Source: Chelativorans salis (GTDB lineage Bacteria > Pseudomonadota > Alphaproteobacteria > Rhizobiales > Rhizobiaceae). Taken from it: a stretch of 64,000 nucleotides of DNA. Both the position numbers and the translations under genes were made by a program. This document shows positions 27,589-37,693 of this stretch, piece by piece. The notes under the pieces were generated by a model. That model did no database searches. It was not told the origin of the DNA and saw only the letters and a program-made list of their open reading frames with translations. The DNA is taken from positions 62,001-126,000 of the forward strand of contig NZ_JAOCZP010000001.1 in NCBI RefSeq assembly GCF_025336525.1, in the 5' to 3' direction. Every line of letters starts with the position of its first letter. The first letter of the stretch is position 1.

Positions 27589-28623
27589 CTAGCCCCAGCA
27601 GCGCTCGAGACCTTCGTCGGAGCCGATCGACTCCACGCCTTCCACCGGCTGGTCGGTGATCAGCGTCACGCCGGTGTCGAAGAAGTCGAGGCCTGGTGTC
27701 GGCTCCGGCTTTTCGCCGGTCTCGGCGAACTTGGCGATCGCCTCGATGCCCATCGAAGCCATGAGCAGCGGATATTGCTGCGATGTGGCGCCGATGATGC
27801 CTTCCTTGACGTTCTGCACGCCCGGGCAGCCGCCGTCGATGGAAACGACGAGCACGCCCTCGGTCTTGCCGAAGGACTGCAAGGCTTCGTAGGCGCCGGC
27901 GGCGGCGGGTTCGTTGATGGTGTAGACGACGTTGATGTCCGGGTCGCGCTGGAGAAGGTTTTCCATGGCCTTGCGGCCGCCCTCCTCGTTGCCGTTGGTC
28001 ACGTCGTGGCCGACGATGCGCGGGTCGTCCTCATCGCCGATGCGGTCGGCGTCCTTGGTGTCGATGCCGAAGCCGGTCATGAAGCCCTGGTCGCGCAGCA
28101 CGTCCACCGAGGGCTGGCTGGGCGTCAGGTCGAGCATGGCAATCTTGGCGTCCGCCGCCGCATCGCCCAACGTCGCCGCGGCCCACTGGCCGATCAGCTC
28201 GCCGGCCTTGAAATTATCCGTGGCGAACGTGGCGTCGGCCGCGTCGATGGGCTCCAGCGGCGTGTCGAGCGCGATCACCAGAACGCCGGCGTCACGCGCC
28301 TTCTTGACCACCGGCACCATGGCCTTGGTGTCGGAGGCCGTAATCAGGATGCCCTTGGCGCCCGAGGCGATGCAGGTCTCGACCGCCTGGACCTGGGTCT
28401 CATGGTCGCCGTCGACCTTACCGGCGAAGGTGGAAAGCGAAATGCCCAGTTCCTCCGCCTTGGCGGTGGCGCCCTCCTTCATCTTCACGAAGAAGGGGTT
28501 GATGTCGGTCTTGGTAATCAGGCATGCGCCCACATCCTGAGCGGCGGCGGGCTGTGCAAGGCCGAGAAAGCCGGCGCCGGCAAGGGCGAGCGCGGTGGAC
28601 TTCAATAGCGCGTGTTTGGTCAC
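27589..28623 (-). CDS. frcB: FrcB, fructose-binding periplasmic protein
   Basis: This 344-residue receptor starts with a signal peptide ([20 protein letters not shown], cleavage after PAAAQ). The mature part is a type I periplasmic binding protein: [77 protein letters not shown] and [16 protein letters not shown]. The start codon is GTG at 28623 with GGGAGG just upstream. In Sinorhizobium the Frc system imports fructose, mannose and ribose. It is divergent from frcR. Confidence 0.93.
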   Translation of the reverse strand: MTKHALLKSTALALAGAGFLGLAQPAAAQDVGACLITKTDINPFFVKMKEGATAKAEELGISLSTFAGKVDGDHETQVQAVETCIASGAKGILITASDTKAMVPVVKKARDAGVLVIALDTPLEPIDAADATFATDNFKAGELIGQWAAATLGDAAADAKIAMLDLTPSQPSVDVLRDQGFMTGFGIDTKDADRIGDEDDPRIVGHDVTNGNEEGGRKAMENLLQRDPDINVVYTINEPAAAGAYEALQSFGKTEGVLVVSIDGGCPGVQNVKEGIIGATSQQYPLLMASMGIEAIAKFAETGEKPEPTPGLDFFDTGVTLITDQPVEGVESIGSDEGLERCWG

Positions 28624-28729
28624 GGTATCCTCCCGAGAAGCGAATTGGCGCCTGACGACGCCACGAACACGTGTCGATCCTATGGCGGCCGATCACGTGA
28701 CGACCAGAAAACAGAAGGCGGGACTGCCT

Positions 28730-28764
28730 GTCAATAGATAAATCATGTTTATTTATTTATTGAC
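28730..28764. promoter_or_regulatory. AT-rich inverted repeat between frcB and frcR, probable FrcR operator
   Basis: Two 14-bp arms, GTCAATAGATAAAT (28730-28743) and ATTTATTTATTGAC (28751-28764), match at 13 of 14 positions around a 7-bp centre. TTGAC sequences at both outer ends could serve as -35 elements of the divergent promoters. The AT-rich site stands out in GC-rich DNA and resembles the AT-rich operators of ROK-family repressors such as Mlc/NagC. Confidence 0.65.
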
Positions 28765-28824
28765 TCAGCGCTTGCGGCGCCGCATTGTGCGCCCAAAAAG
28801 CGCACTGGGAGGAAGGGGACGGGC

Positions 28825-30039
28825 TTGGAAAGCGGTTTTGCGAGGGAGAACGACGGCACGCGAACATCGCGCCCGAACCTGGGAACAAACCAGAGCGGCA
28901 TGCGCGACTATAACGAGCGCCTGGTGCTGTCGCTCCTGCGCCAGCACGGCAGCCTCGCCAAGACCGAAATCGCCCGCATGACGGGGCTTTCCGCGCAGAC
29001 CGTCTCCGTCATCATGCGCGGGCTGGAGGCCGATGCGCTCCTGGTCCGCGGCAGTCCGCAGCGCGGCAAGGTCGGCCAACCCTCCATCCCCATGAGCCTC
29101 AATCCGGACGGCGCCTTCTTCCTGGGGCTGAAGATCGGCCGGCGCAGCTCGGAGCTTGCGCTGATTGACTTTCGCGGCACGATCCGCCGCATGCGCCAGC
29201 ATTCCTACCCCTATCCAACGCCGGAGGAGACGATCCGCTTCGTCACCGAGGATCTCGCGGAGGTCGCCGCGAGCGCCGACCAGCGCACCTGGGAGCGCGT
29301 CGCCGGCCTCGGCATCGCCATGCCTTTTGAATTGTGGAGTTGGGCCGACGCCGCCGGCGCGCCACCAGGTGCCATGGATGGCTGGCGACACACGGATATC
29401 CGTGCTGCTTTCTCCGAGCGCTGCCCCTTCCCCGTCTATCTGCAGAACGATGCCACGTCGGCCTGTGGGGCGGAGCTCGTCTTCGGCAATCCACCGACCC
29501 GCGACGACTTCATCTATTTCTATGTCGGCGCCTTCGTCGGCGGCGGCATCGCCCTCGACGGGCGGCTTTTCACCGGGCGTACGGGAAACGCCGGGGCATT
29601 GGGCTCCATGCCCGTGCCCGGTCCCGACGGTAGGACGCGGCAGCTCATCGACGTCGCCTCCATCAGCGTGCTTGAAAAGGCGATTGTAGCGCGCGGAGAG
29701 GACGCCACGCATCTGTGGACCTCGCCGGATGATTGGGGCGATCTGGGCGATGACCTGGAACGCTGGGTGGACGGCACCGCGGAGGGCCTCGCGCACGCCA
29801 TCCTTGCCGCCTCCGCCATCATCGACTTCCAGGCCGCCGTGATCGACGGCTGGCTGCCGCTTTCCGTACGCGCCAAGATCGTGACGCGCACGGCGCGTCA
29901 TCTCTCCACGCTCGATTCGGAAGGCCTGACGCTGCCCACCGTGCGCGAGGGAACGGTGGGACGCCATGCCCGGGCGCTTGGCGGCGCCAGCCTGCCGCTC
30001 GCCGAGCGCTTCCTCGTCGGCGCGCAATCTGCCATATGA
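28825..30039 (+). CDS. frcR: FrcR, ROK family transcriptional regulator
   Basis: This 404-residue protein has a MarR-like winged helix at about residues 30-85 (NERLVLSLLRQHGSLAKTEI, ARMTGLSAQTVSVIMR), then a ROK domain with FLGLKIGRRSSELALIDF, LGIAMPFELWSW and YVGAFVGGGIALDGRLFTG plus NAGALGSMP. The usual CxCGxxGC zinc cluster of ROK sugar kinases is not visible, so it should be a regulator only. The start is TTG at 28825 after GGAGGAAGGGGACGG. It is divergent from frcB and followed by frcK after 37 bp, matching the Sinorhizobium frc locus in content. Confidence 0.88.
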   Translation: MESGFARENDGTRTSRPNLGTNQSGMRDYNERLVLSLLRQHGSLAKTEIARMTGLSAQTVSVIMRGLEADALLVRGSPQRGKVGQPSIPMSLNPDGAFFLGLKIGRRSSELALIDFRGTIRRMRQHSYPYPTPEETIRFVTEDLAEVAASADQRTWERVAGLGIAMPFELWSWADAAGAPPGAMDGWRHTDIRAAFSERCPFPVYLQNDATSACGAELVFGNPPTRDDFIYFYVGAFVGGGIALDGRLFTGRTGNAGALGSMPVPGPDGRTRQLIDVASISVLEKAIVARGEDATHLWTSPDDWGDLGDDLERWVDGTAEGLAHAILAASAIIDFQAAVIDGWLPLSVRAKIVTRTARHLSTLDSEGLTLPTVREGTVGRHARALGGASLPLAERFLVGAQSAI

Positions 30040-30076
30040 CCCACATTCCTTTTCGCATTCCATGGGAGGAACGACG

Positions 30077-30997
30077 ATGATCCTTTGCTGCGGCGAAGCG
30101 CTGATCGACATGCTGCCGCGTCAGACGACTGACGGCGAAAGCGCCTTCGCTCCCCATGCCGGCGGCTCGGTCTTCAACAGCGCCCTGGCGCTCGGACGGC
30201 TCGGCGCGCCGGTGTCGTTCTTCTCGGGCCTCTCCAACGATCTGTTCGGCGCCCGGCTGCAGGAGGCACTGCGCGAGAGCCGCGTCGATCTCGCCTATGC
30301 AAAAATCTCCAGCCTTCCCACCACGCTTGCCTTCGTCAGCCTCAGCGAGGGCCAGGCGAGCTACTTCTTCTACGATGAGAACTCGGCCGGCCGCATGCTC
30401 ACCGAAGCGGACCTACCGCGACTGAAAGACGATGTGGAGGCGCTTCTTTTCGGCGGTATCAGCCTCGCGACCGAGCCTTGCGGCGCCACCTACGAGACCC
30501 TGATGGCGCGCGAGAGGCCCGCCCGCGTCACCATGCTGGACCCCAACATAAGGCCAGTCTTCATCAAGGACGCCGAGGTCCACAAGGCGCGCATGCGGCG
30601 CATGATGGAGATGGCGGATATCGTGAAGATTTCGGAAGAGGACCTCGCCTGGTTCGGCGAGGCCTCTTCGCACGAACAGGCGGCGCACGGCCTGCTTCAG
30701 GCGGGCACGAAGCTCGTCATCGTGACAAGCGGCGCCAAAGGGGCGGTCGCCTTTTGGGACGGCGGGACTGTGGCGATGGAGGCGGTGCGCGTTTCGGTGG
30801 TCGACACTGTGGGTGCGGGCGATGCCTTCAACGCCGGCGTCCTCGCCGCCTTGCGCGAAGCGGGCTGTCTGAACAAGGAAAGCGTTGCGAAGCTGCGCGA
30901 GGATGTGGTGCGCGAGGCGCTTACCTTCGCCGCCCGCGTCGCGGCGGTAACGGTTTCGCGTGCGGGCGCCAACCCGCCGTGGCGGGAGGAGCTTTGA
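30077..30997 (+). CDS. frcK: FrcK, PfkB family fructokinase
   Basis: This 306-residue ribokinase-family enzyme phosphorylates the imported sugar, probably fructose. It begins MILCCGEALIDMLPRQ, followed by the PfkB signature 1 region GGSVFNSALALGRLGAPVSF. Signature 2 is VVDTVGAGDAFNAGVLAAL, with the catalytic aspartate in GAGDAF. AVFNYDE-type lid residues appear as SYFFYDENSAGRML. GGGAGGAACGACG precedes the ATG at 30077. It is co-transcribed with frcR, so repression of frcR-frcK and frcBCA can be coordinated. Confidence 0.92.
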   Translation: MILCCGEALIDMLPRQTTDGESAFAPHAGGSVFNSALALGRLGAPVSFFSGLSNDLFGARLQEALRESRVDLAYAKISSLPTTLAFVSLSEGQASYFFYDENSAGRMLTEADLPRLKDDVEALLFGGISLATEPCGATYETLMARERPARVTMLDPNIRPVFIKDAEVHKARMRRMMEMADIVKISEEDLAWFGEASSHEQAAHGLLQAGTKLVIVTSGAKGAVAFWDGGTVAMEAVRVSVVDTVGAGDAFNAGVLAALREAGCLNKESVAKLREDVVREALTFAARVAAVTVSRAGANPPWREEL

Positions 30998-31052
30998 AGG
31001 GCATAGCAGGCGCCCGTCCTGAGGCGGCAGCCCAGAGGGGGGCGTGGACGCC

Positions 31053-31880
31053 TTACTCGGCCGCCCGCCCCTCGGCGATAAAGAACGGATTGGCAAACGC
31101 CTCCAGCCCCTCCCCGCCTTTCGGGCCATATGTGAACAGCGTGCCGTCCAGCGTCAGCGTGCGCCCGCCCGCCGCCCGCAGCACGGCATCACCGGCCGCC
31201 GTGTCCCACTGCATCGTACGGCCGAAGCGCGGGTAGAGATCCGCATCGCCGCGGGCCAGCATGCAGAATTTCAGCGACGAGCCGACCGAAACCGTCTCCG
31301 CCCCCGGATAGCGCGCGATGAAGGCTTCCGTCTCCGGCGTCGAATGGGAGCGGCTGGCGACAATCGCCGGCGGTGTGTGCGCCGGACGCGCGCTGATCTC
31401 GCGGCGGCCGGCGATGGACTTGCCGTCGCGGGTCTCAACCTCGAAGGCGGCTCCGGGGCGCCCGGAATAAAGGACGCCGCGCGCCGGCGCATAGACGACG
31501 CCCGCCACCGGCGTTCCCTCTCTCACCAGGGCAATGTTGACCGTGAAGTCGGGCCGGCGGCCGATGAACTCGCGCGTGCCGTCTAGGGGGTCCACCAGCA
31601 AAAAGCCGTCGTCGCCGCAAACCGGCAGGACACCGCCGGAGGCTTCCTCCTCCGACACGCAAGGCGCGCCGGCAAGCGTGGCACGCAGGCCTGTAAGGAT
31701 AATGCGCTCTGCGGCACGGTCGGCTTCGGTCACCGGAGAGGCATCAGCCTTCTCCTCGACACTGACGCCGGTCTCGTAGTGCTCCATGATCGCCCGCCCG
31801 GCGGCGAGCGCGAGATCCTCGAACAGCGTCAGAAGGGCTGCTTCGTCGTCCAGCAGCTGCGTTGCCTCTCCGCTCAGCAA
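31053..31880 (-). CDS. cysQ: 3'(2'),5'-bisphosphate nucleotidase (CysQ)
   Basis: This 275-residue member of the inositol-phosphatase-like family removes the 3'-phosphate from PAP or PAPS, recycling the by-product of sulfate activation. Metal-binding motifs are [13 protein letters not shown] (about residue 47), VSEEEASGG, and [20 protein letters not shown] (about residues 95-115). [15 protein letters not shown] near residue 220 is the second family signature. It is the last gene of cysD-cysNC-cysQ. The open frame begins at a TTG overlapping the cysNC stop; a start several codons later is possible. Confidence 0.92.
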   Translation of the reverse strand: MLSGEATQLLDDEAALLTLFEDLALAAGRAIMEHYETGVSVEEKADASPVTEADRAAERIILTGLRATLAGAPCVSEEEASGGVLPVCGDDGFLLVDPLDGTREFIGRRPDFTVNIALVREGTPVAGVVYAPARGVLYSGRPGAAFEVETRDGKSIAGRREISARPAHTPPAIVASRSHSTPETEAFIARYPGAETVSVGSSLKFCMLARGDADLYPRFGRTMQWDTAAGDAVLRAAGGRTLTLDGTLFTYGPKGGEGLEAFANPFFIAEGRAAE

Positions 31881-33787
31881 TAGCCGCGCTCCTTAAGCCA
31901 GGTTTCCAATTCGTCCACGAGGTCTTCCGGCGAGCGGCCCATCGTGGGCAGGTGAACGTCCGCCAGTTCCGGCACCTCGTAGGGTGAATCGACGCCGGTG
32001 AAGTTCTTGATCTCGCCCTTGAGCGCGCGAGCATAGAGCCCCTTCGGGTCGCGCTTGGCGCACTCCTCGAAAGGTGTGTCGACGAAGACCTCGATGAACT
32101 CGCCTTCCTCCATCATGTCGCGTGCCATGCGGCGCTCGGCCCGGAAGGGCGAGATGAAGGAAACGAGCACGATCAACCCCGCCTCGGTCATCAGGCGCGC
32201 CACTTCGCCCACGCGGCGGATGTTCTCTACCCGGTCCTCTTCGGTGAAGCCAAGATCGCGGTTGAGCCCGTGGCGCACATTGTCGCCGTCAAGGATATAG
32301 GTGTGGCGGCCAGCCGCGTGCAGCTTCTTCTCCAGAAGATTGGCGATGGTCGACTTGCCGGAGCCCGAAAGGCCGGTGAACCACAGGATCGCGGGCTTCT
32401 GGTGCTTCAGTTCAGCCCGCGAGGTCTTGGTCACGTCCAGTGCCTGCCAGTGGATGTTGGCCGCGCGGCGCAAGGGATGCAGGATCATGCCGGCGCCGAC
32501 GGTGGCGTTGGTCAGACGGTCGATCAGCACGAAGGCGCCGGTGGTGCGGTTTTCCTCGAAAGAATCGAAGGCAATCGGCGCCTGGAGCGAGAAATTGCAG
32601 ACGCCGACCTCGTTCAGTTCAAGGCTCTTCGCCGCCTCGTGGGCGAAATTGTTGACATTGGTGCGGTGCTTCAGGTGGCTGACGGTGGCGTTCACCTGGT
32701 CCGTCTCCGTCCGTAAGAGGTACATGCGGCCGGGAAGCAGCGGATGCTCGTCGAACCACACGACGTTGGCCGCGAGCTGGTCGGCCACGTGCGGGCGGGC
32801 ATCGGGCGCCACCAGCATGTTGCCGCGCGAGACCTCGATCTCGTCGTCGAGCAGCAGCGTCACCGCCTCGCCCTCGAAGGCACTCTCCCGGTCGCCGTCA
32901 TAGGTAGCGATGCGCTTGACGCGCGAACGCTTGTCCGACTTGGCCACCACCACGTCGTCGCCGACGGCGATGGAGCCGGAAGCCACCGTTCCCGCAAAGC
33001 CGCGGAACTCGTGGTTCGGCCGGTTCACATACTGCACCGGAAAGCGAAACGGGCGCTCGGCCGCATCGCCCTCGACATCCACCGTCTCCAGATGATCGAT
33101 GAGAGAGGGACCGGTGTACCAGGGCGTATTGTCGGACGCCCGTGTGACGTTGTCGCCGTAGCGCGCCGACATCGGAATGGGCACGATGGAGGCAAAGCCA
33201 AGATCCTTGGCGAAGGCCGTGTACTCCATCACGATCCGCTTGAAGACCTCCTCGTCGAAGCCGACGAGATCGATCTTGTTCACTGCCAACACGATGTGGC
33301 GGATGCCGAGAAGCGAGGCGATGATGGAGTGGCGGCGCGTCTGCGCCAGCACGCCTTGGCGGGCGTCTACCAGCACCACCGCCAGATCGGCGCTGGAGGC
33401 GCCGGTGGCCATGTTGCGCGTGTACTGCTCGTGGCCCGGCGTGTCGGCGACGATGAACTTGCGCTTCGGCGTGGAGAAGAAGCGGTAGGCGACATCGATG
33501 GTGATGCCCTGCTGGCGCTCTTCCTCCAGACCATCGACCAGAAGGGCGAAGTCGATATCGTCGCCTGTGGTGCCGTGCTTTCTCGAGTCTTGTTCGAGGG
33601 TTGCGAGCTGATCTTCGAAAATCAGTTTAGTATCATAAAGCAACCGGCCGATCAGCGTCGACTTGCCGTCGTCGACGGAGCCGCAGGTGAGGAAGCGCAG
33701 GAGCGTCTTGTTCTCCTGGCTCGCCAGATAGCTGCGGATGTCGGTGACCTCGGTCTCGGGAAGCGCGGAATCGTCCACCTTCAGCAT
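31874..33787 (-). CDS. cysNC: bifunctional sulfate adenylyltransferase GTPase subunit / APS kinase (CysN-CysC, NodQ-like)
   Basis: This 637-residue fusion first assists CysD in making APS from sulfate and ATP using GTP, then phosphorylates APS to PAPS. The N-terminal EF-Tu-like GTPase has [20 protein letters not shown] (about residues 37-56), [15 protein letters not shown] and NKIDLVGF. The C-terminal APS kinase has [20 protein letters not shown] (about residues 463-482), [16 protein letters not shown] and the lid with [12 protein letters not shown]. Its ATG overlaps the cysD stop by one base (TGATG). The architecture equals rhizobial NodQ, which serves sulfation of Nod factors or surface glycans; general sulfur assimilation is equally possible. 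Confidence 0.95.
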   Translation of the reverse strand: MLKVDDSALPETEVTDIRSYLASQENKTLLRFLTCGSVDDGKSTLIGRLLYDTKLIFEDQLATLEQDSRKHGTTGDDIDFALLVDGLEEERQQGITIDVAYRFFSTPKRKFIVADTPGHEQYTRNMATGASSADLAVVLVDARQGVLAQTRRHSIIASLLGIRHIVLAVNKIDLVGFDEEVFKRIVMEYTAFAKDLGFASIVPIPMSARYGDNVTRASDNTPWYTGPSLIDHLETVDVEGDAAERPFRFPVQYVNRPNHEFRGFAGTVASGSIAVGDDVVVAKSDKRSRVKRIATYDGDRESAFEGEAVTLLLDDEIEVSRGNMLVAPDARPHVADQLAANVVWFDEHPLLPGRMYLLRTETDQVNATVSHLKHRTNVNNFAHEAAKSLELNEVGVCNFSLQAPIAFDSFEENRTTGAFVLIDRLTNATVGAGMILHPLRRAANIHWQALDVTKTSRAELKHQKPAILWFTGLSGSGKSTIANLLEKKLHAAGRHTYILDGDNVRHGLNRDLGFTEEDRVENIRRVGEVARLMTEAGLIVLVSFISPFRAERRMARDMMEEGEFIEVFVDTPFEECAKRDPKGLYARALKGEIKNFTGVDSPYEVPELADVHLPTMGRSPEDLVDELETWLKERGYC

Positions 33788-34692
33788 CAGAAATATCCTT
33801 CCCGCTTCTTCTTCTCCATCGACCCCGTTTCGTCGCGGTCGATAAGCCGGCCCTGGCGTTCGGAGGTGCGCGCTGTCAGCATCTCAGCGACAATCTCTTC
33901 TAGGGTATCGGCGTCGGAGTCGATCGCTCCGGTCAACGGATAGCAGCCGAGCGTGCGGAAACGTACCTTGCGTTCTTCAATTTTTTCGTCAGGCTGCAAC
34001 TTCAGCCGATCGTCATCCACCAGGATCGTCATACCGCCACGGTCGACCACCGGCCGCTTTTTGGCAAAATAGAGCGGCACGATGGGGATGTTCTCCTGCA
34101 GGATGTATTGCCAGATGTCGAGCTCGGTCCAGTTGGAAAGCGGAAAGACGCGGATCGACTCGCCCTGGGAGATGCGCGTGTTGTAGATCTTCCACATCTC
34201 CGGGCGCTGGTTTTTCGGGTCCCAGCTGTGGGAAGCCGTGCGGAAGGAGAAGATGCGTTCCTTGGCGCGGCTCTTCTCCTCGTCTCGGCGGGCACCGCCG
34301 AAGGCGGCGTCGAAGCCGTATGTGTCGAGCGCCTGGCGCAGCGCCACGGTCTTCATCACATGGGTATGCACGTTCGAACCGTGGTCAAACGGGTTGATGC
34401 CGTCGCGCACGCCCTCTTCATTGATATGCACAAGGAGATCGAAGCCGAGTTCGGCCGCCATGCGGTCGCGGAAGGCGATCATCTCGCGGAACTTCCAGGT
34501 GGTATCCACATGGAGGAAGGGGAATGGCGGTTTGGCCGGATAGAACGCCTTCATCGCCAGATGAAGGAGAACCGAGGAGTCCTTGCCGATCGAATAAAGC
34601 ATCACCGGTTTGGAAAAACTCGCCGCGACCTCACGCATTATGTGGATCGACTCGGCCTCCAGGCGCTGAAGATGCGTAAGCGGTGCCGGCAT
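33787..34692 (-). CDS. cysD: sulfate adenylyltransferase small subunit (CysD, NodP-like)
   Basis: This 301-residue adenylyltransferase subunit forms APS together with the CysN GTPase. It has the PP-loop [17 protein letters not shown] (about residues 35-51), the [10 protein letters not shown] motif, [20 protein letters not shown] (about residues 132-151) and [15 protein letters not shown]. It opens the cysD-cysNC-cysQ operon. No cysH or cysIJ is nearby. Confidence 0.95.
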   Translation of the reverse strand: MPAPLTHLQRLEAESIHIMREVAASFSKPVMLYSIGKDSSVLLHLAMKAFYPAKPPFPFLHVDTTWKFREMIAFRDRMAAELGFDLLVHINEEGVRDGINPFDHGSNVHTHVMKTVALRQALDTYGFDAAFGGARRDEEKSRAKERIFSFRTASHSWDPKNQRPEMWKIYNTRISQGESIRVFPLSNWTELDIWQYILQENIPIVPLYFAKKRPVVDRGGMTILVDDDRLKLQPDEKIEERKVRFRTLGCYPLTGAIDSDADTLEEIVAEMLTARTSERQGRLIDRDETGSMEKKKREGYF

Positions 34693-34904
34693 ATGTTCCT
34701 AGCCCTTGTCTAAGTTGTCCGCTGACTATGTTGCAGTGCAGTACCAAAACTGTGTGGGCATAACATGGCGCTTTCATGCCCCTCAAGGCGAGGCGACCCA
34801 ATAGATCTCACCTGCCGATGTGCTTTTTGCGCCGTTCGCACCGAATGCGGAATGTTCTTCCGAAGCACACGTAAGCCGGTCCGATTGCATGTCCAGGCCT
34901 GCAT

Positions 34905-36026
34905 TCACGCTCCCTTTACCACCTGGCTGACGACGGCGGCGACACGCTCCTGATCGGTCTTGGAAAGATAAGGATGCATGGGCAGGCATAGGATACGCGC
35001 TGGCAGGCTTTCCGAGACGGGCAGCCCCTTCGGTGCGCGCGGGTAGGCGGCATAGGCCTCCTGCAGGTGCAGGGGCTTCTCGTAATAGACGACGGACGGG
35101 ATGCCCTCTTCCTTGAGACCGGCCCGCACGGCGTCGCGCGCCGGCGTCTCGATCGCATATTGCGCCCAGGCAGAACGGCTTCCGTCCGGCACAGTAGGCA
35201 CCTTCACCACGTCGCCCAGCATCTCATGATAGCGCGCCGCCACTTCCTGGCGCAGGTCCATCTCCTCCGGCAGGATGGCAAGCTTCTCGAGGAGGATCGC
35301 CGCCTGCAGCGTGTCGAGCCGCGAATTGAGGCCGACGCGGACGTTGTCATATTGGCTCTCGCCCTTGCCGTGGAAGGCAACCGAGCGCAGCACCTCGGCG
35401 AGTTCGGCATCGTTGGTAAACATGGCGCCGCCGTCGCCGTAGCAGCCGAGCGGCTTTGCGGGATAGAAGCTGGTGCCGGCGACGTCGCCGAAGGCGCCGC
35501 ACATGGTGTTGCCGTAGGAACCGCCGGTCGCCTGCGCCGCATCCTCGACAACGCGCAGACCTTCGCGCTCGGCGATCCTGGCGATGTCGTTATAATTGGC
35601 GGCAAGACCGAAGAGGTCGACGGGGATGATCGCCTTCGGCGTCAGACGGCCTTCATCGCGCACATAGGTAATCGCCGCCTCCAGGCTATCAAGGTCGATG
35701 TTGTAGCTGTCGGGATCGATATCCACGAAGACCGGCGAAGCACCCGCCAGCGCCACCACCTCCGCCGTCGCGGCGAAGGTGAAACTCGGGCAGAAGACGG
35801 CATCACCCGGACCGATGCCGAAGGCCATCAGAGGCATGAGAAGCGCGTCGGTGCCGTTGGCGCAGGCGATCGCGTGCTCGACGCCGATATAGTCGGCGAT
35901 CTTCTCCTCGAACTCGGCAACCTCCGGGCCCAGAATATAGCGGCCCTCGGCCAGCACTTTGGCCAGCCTCTTCTCCAACCGCGTCTGTATGCGTTCGCGC
36001 TGTGCGCCAAGATCGATGAACTGCAT
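34905..36026 (-). CDS. DegT/DnrJ/EryC1/StrS family sugar aminotransferase
   Basis: This 373-residue PLP enzyme probably transfers an amino group to a keto nucleotide sugar for surface-glycan synthesis. It starts MQFIDLGAQRERIQTRLEKR. The PLP-binding residues are seen in CANGTDALLMPLMAFGIGPG and PSFTFAATAEVVALAG, then VVEDAAQATGGSYG, with the internal-aldimine lysine in SFYPAKPLGCYGDGG near residue 185. AGGCAGG precedes the ATG. It is divergent from a phosphohexomutase and not far from a FlaA1/WbpM-type 4,6-dehydratase that could supply the keto sugar (inference). The exact substrate is unknown. Confidence 0.92.
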   Translation of the reverse strand: MQFIDLGAQRERIQTRLEKRLAKVLAEGRYILGPEVAEFEEKIADYIGVEHAIACANGTDALLMPLMAFGIGPGDAVFCPSFTFAATAEVVALAGASPVFVDIDPDSYNIDLDSLEAAITYVRDEGRLTPKAIIPVDLFGLAANYNDIARIAEREGLRVVEDAAQATGGSYGNTMCGAFGDVAGTSFYPAKPLGCYGDGGAMFTNDAELAEVLRSVAFHGKGESQYDNVRVGLNSRLDTLQAAILLEKLAILPEEMDLRQEVAARYHEMLGDVVKVPTVPDGSRSAWAQYAIETPARDAVRAGLKEEGIPSVVYYEKPLHLQEAYAAYPRAPKGLPVSESLPARILCLPMHPYLSKTDQERVAAVVSQVVKGA

Positions 36027-36232
36027 GCGTGCCTGCCTCGCCCCGTGAAATCCTGGTCATTGAACCCGCACGGTGAATAGGGGCGGCGGGGGCGTTTCGC
36101 AACACAAAGGAACATTCACTCTGTAGCAGGCATTGTTACACGCAGTGACCGCCGCCGCCCAATCGCGCATTTGCATCGCAGCCCCTCCCCCTCTAACAAG
36201 CAAATAGGTGGTAGATCAGGAGAGAATGACGC

Positions 36233-37588
36233 ATGAGTGCTCCCTTCAAGGCCTATGACGTTCGCGGCCAGATCCCCGGTGAGATCAATGTTCCTTTCGC
36301 ATACGGTTTTGCCCAGGCGGCGAAAAAGGCCTTGTCGCTGGGGACGGTGGTGGTCGGGCACGACATGCGCATCGACAGCCCGGCGCTGGCCGGCGCGCTC
36401 GCCCAGGGGCTTCTGGATAGTGGCGTCGACGTCCTGCCGGTCGGGCAGTGCGGCACCGAGGAGGTCTATTTTCACACCGCCCGCTCGGGCACCGATGCCG
36501 GGCTCATGGTCACCGCCAGCCATAACCCGCCGGACTACAACGGCATCAAGATGGTTCTCAAGGGCGCGGCGGCGGCCACACCCGACAACGCCTTCAACGC
36601 CATCGAGGAACTGATGCGCTCCGGCGGCGCACTGTCGGGCGTGGAAACCTACGGCGAGCGCGGCACCCTGCTGCCCGTCTGCGACCGCAGTGCCTATATC
36701 GAACGGCTCCTAGAAGAGGTTGCCGGGCAGGCGCTGAAACCGCTCAAGATCGTCTGCCACGCCGGCAACGGCTGCGCCGGCCCCATCATTGACCTCCTCG
36801 AAGAGCACCTGCCCTTCACCTTCATCAAGATCGACCACGAGCCCGACCCGCGGTTGCCCAATGGCGTGCCCAACCCACTTCTGAAAGAAAAGCGGCAGAA
36901 GGCGAGCCAGGCGGTGGTCGAGCATGGCGCCGACCTCGCCATCGCCTGGGACGGCGACTTCGACCGCTGTTTCCTCTATGACCACAAGGGCCGCTTCGTA
37001 GAAGGCTACTACCTCGTCGGCATGATCGCCAAGCGCATGCTTGAAAAGGCGCCCGGCAGCACCATCCTCTATGACCCGCGACTGACCTGGAACACCATCG
37101 ACATCGTCGAGGGCATGGGCGGCGTCGCGAAACCTTGCCGCACGGGCCACGCCTACTTTAAACGCATGATGCGCGAGGAGAACGCGATCTACGGCGGCGA
37201 GATGAGCGCACACCACTATTTCCGCGACTTCAGCTATTGCGATTCGGGCATGCTCACCTGGCTCGACGTGGTGTGCGAGCTGTCTGTCACCGGCTTGAGT
37301 CTCGCCGAGACGCTGGAGGAGCGCATCGCCAAATTCCCCTGCTCGGGCGAGATCAATTTCACCGTCGCTGACGCCAAGGCCGTGCAGGAACGGGTCGCCG
37401 ACCATTTCGGGCGCGCCAACCCGAGCCTCGAAACGGTCGACGGGCTCGGTATGGTCTTCAACGATTGGCGCTTCAACCTGCGCGCCTCCAACACCGAACC
37501 GCTCCTGCGCCTCAACGTGGAGACGCGGGCGAACCAAAAACTCCTGGAAGACAAGGTGGCGGAGTTGAGTGGCCTGATCGAAGGGTGA
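36233..37588 (+). CDS. phosphomannomutase/phosphoglucomutase family protein
   Basis: This 451-residue alpha-D-phosphohexomutase interconverts hexose 1- and 6-phosphates. The phosphoserine loop is TASHNPPDYNGIKMV (about residues 97-111), the metal loop WDGDFDRCFLYD (about residues 241-252), the sugar-binding loop GGEMSAHHYFRDF (about residue 321) and the phosphate-binding RASNTEPLLRLNVE near the C-terminus. SAHHYF is typical of the bacterial ManB/AlgC branch. GGAGAGAATGACGC precedes the ATG. It supplies hexose 1-phosphate for nucleotide-sugar synthesis. Confidence 0.93.
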   Translation: MSAPFKAYDVRGQIPGEINVPFAYGFAQAAKKALSLGTVVVGHDMRIDSPALAGALAQGLLDSGVDVLPVGQCGTEEVYFHTARSGTDAGLMVTASHNPPDYNGIKMVLKGAAAATPDNAFNAIEELMRSGGALSGVETYGERGTLLPVCDRSAYIERLLEEVAGQALKPLKIVCHAGNGCAGPIIDLLEEHLPFTFIKIDHEPDPRLPNGVPNPLLKEKRQKASQAVVEHGADLAIAWDGDFDRCFLYDHKGRFVEGYYLVGMIAKRMLEKAPGSTILYDPRLTWNTIDIVEGMGGVAKPCRTGHAYFKRMMREENAIYGGEMSAHHYFRDFSYCDSGMLTWLDVVCELSVTGLSLAETLEERIAKFPCSGEINFTVADAKAVQERVADHFGRANPSLETVDGLGMVFNDWRFNLRASNTEPLLRLNVETRANQKLLEDKVAELSGLIEG

Positions 37589-37693
37589 CGGCTCCGCCTG
37601 CGCTGCGCACCGCAAGGAGAAACAGTGCTGTGGCGGGCGTTATCCGCCTATTCTGAAACTCCGGAGCCAGCCGACGCCCCCGCCATCGTGTCG

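Noticed and set aside
28765-30111. 448-codon open frame on the minus strand
   Set aside because: It mirrors frcR, which has a clear winged helix and ROK domain; the reverse frame has no family features.
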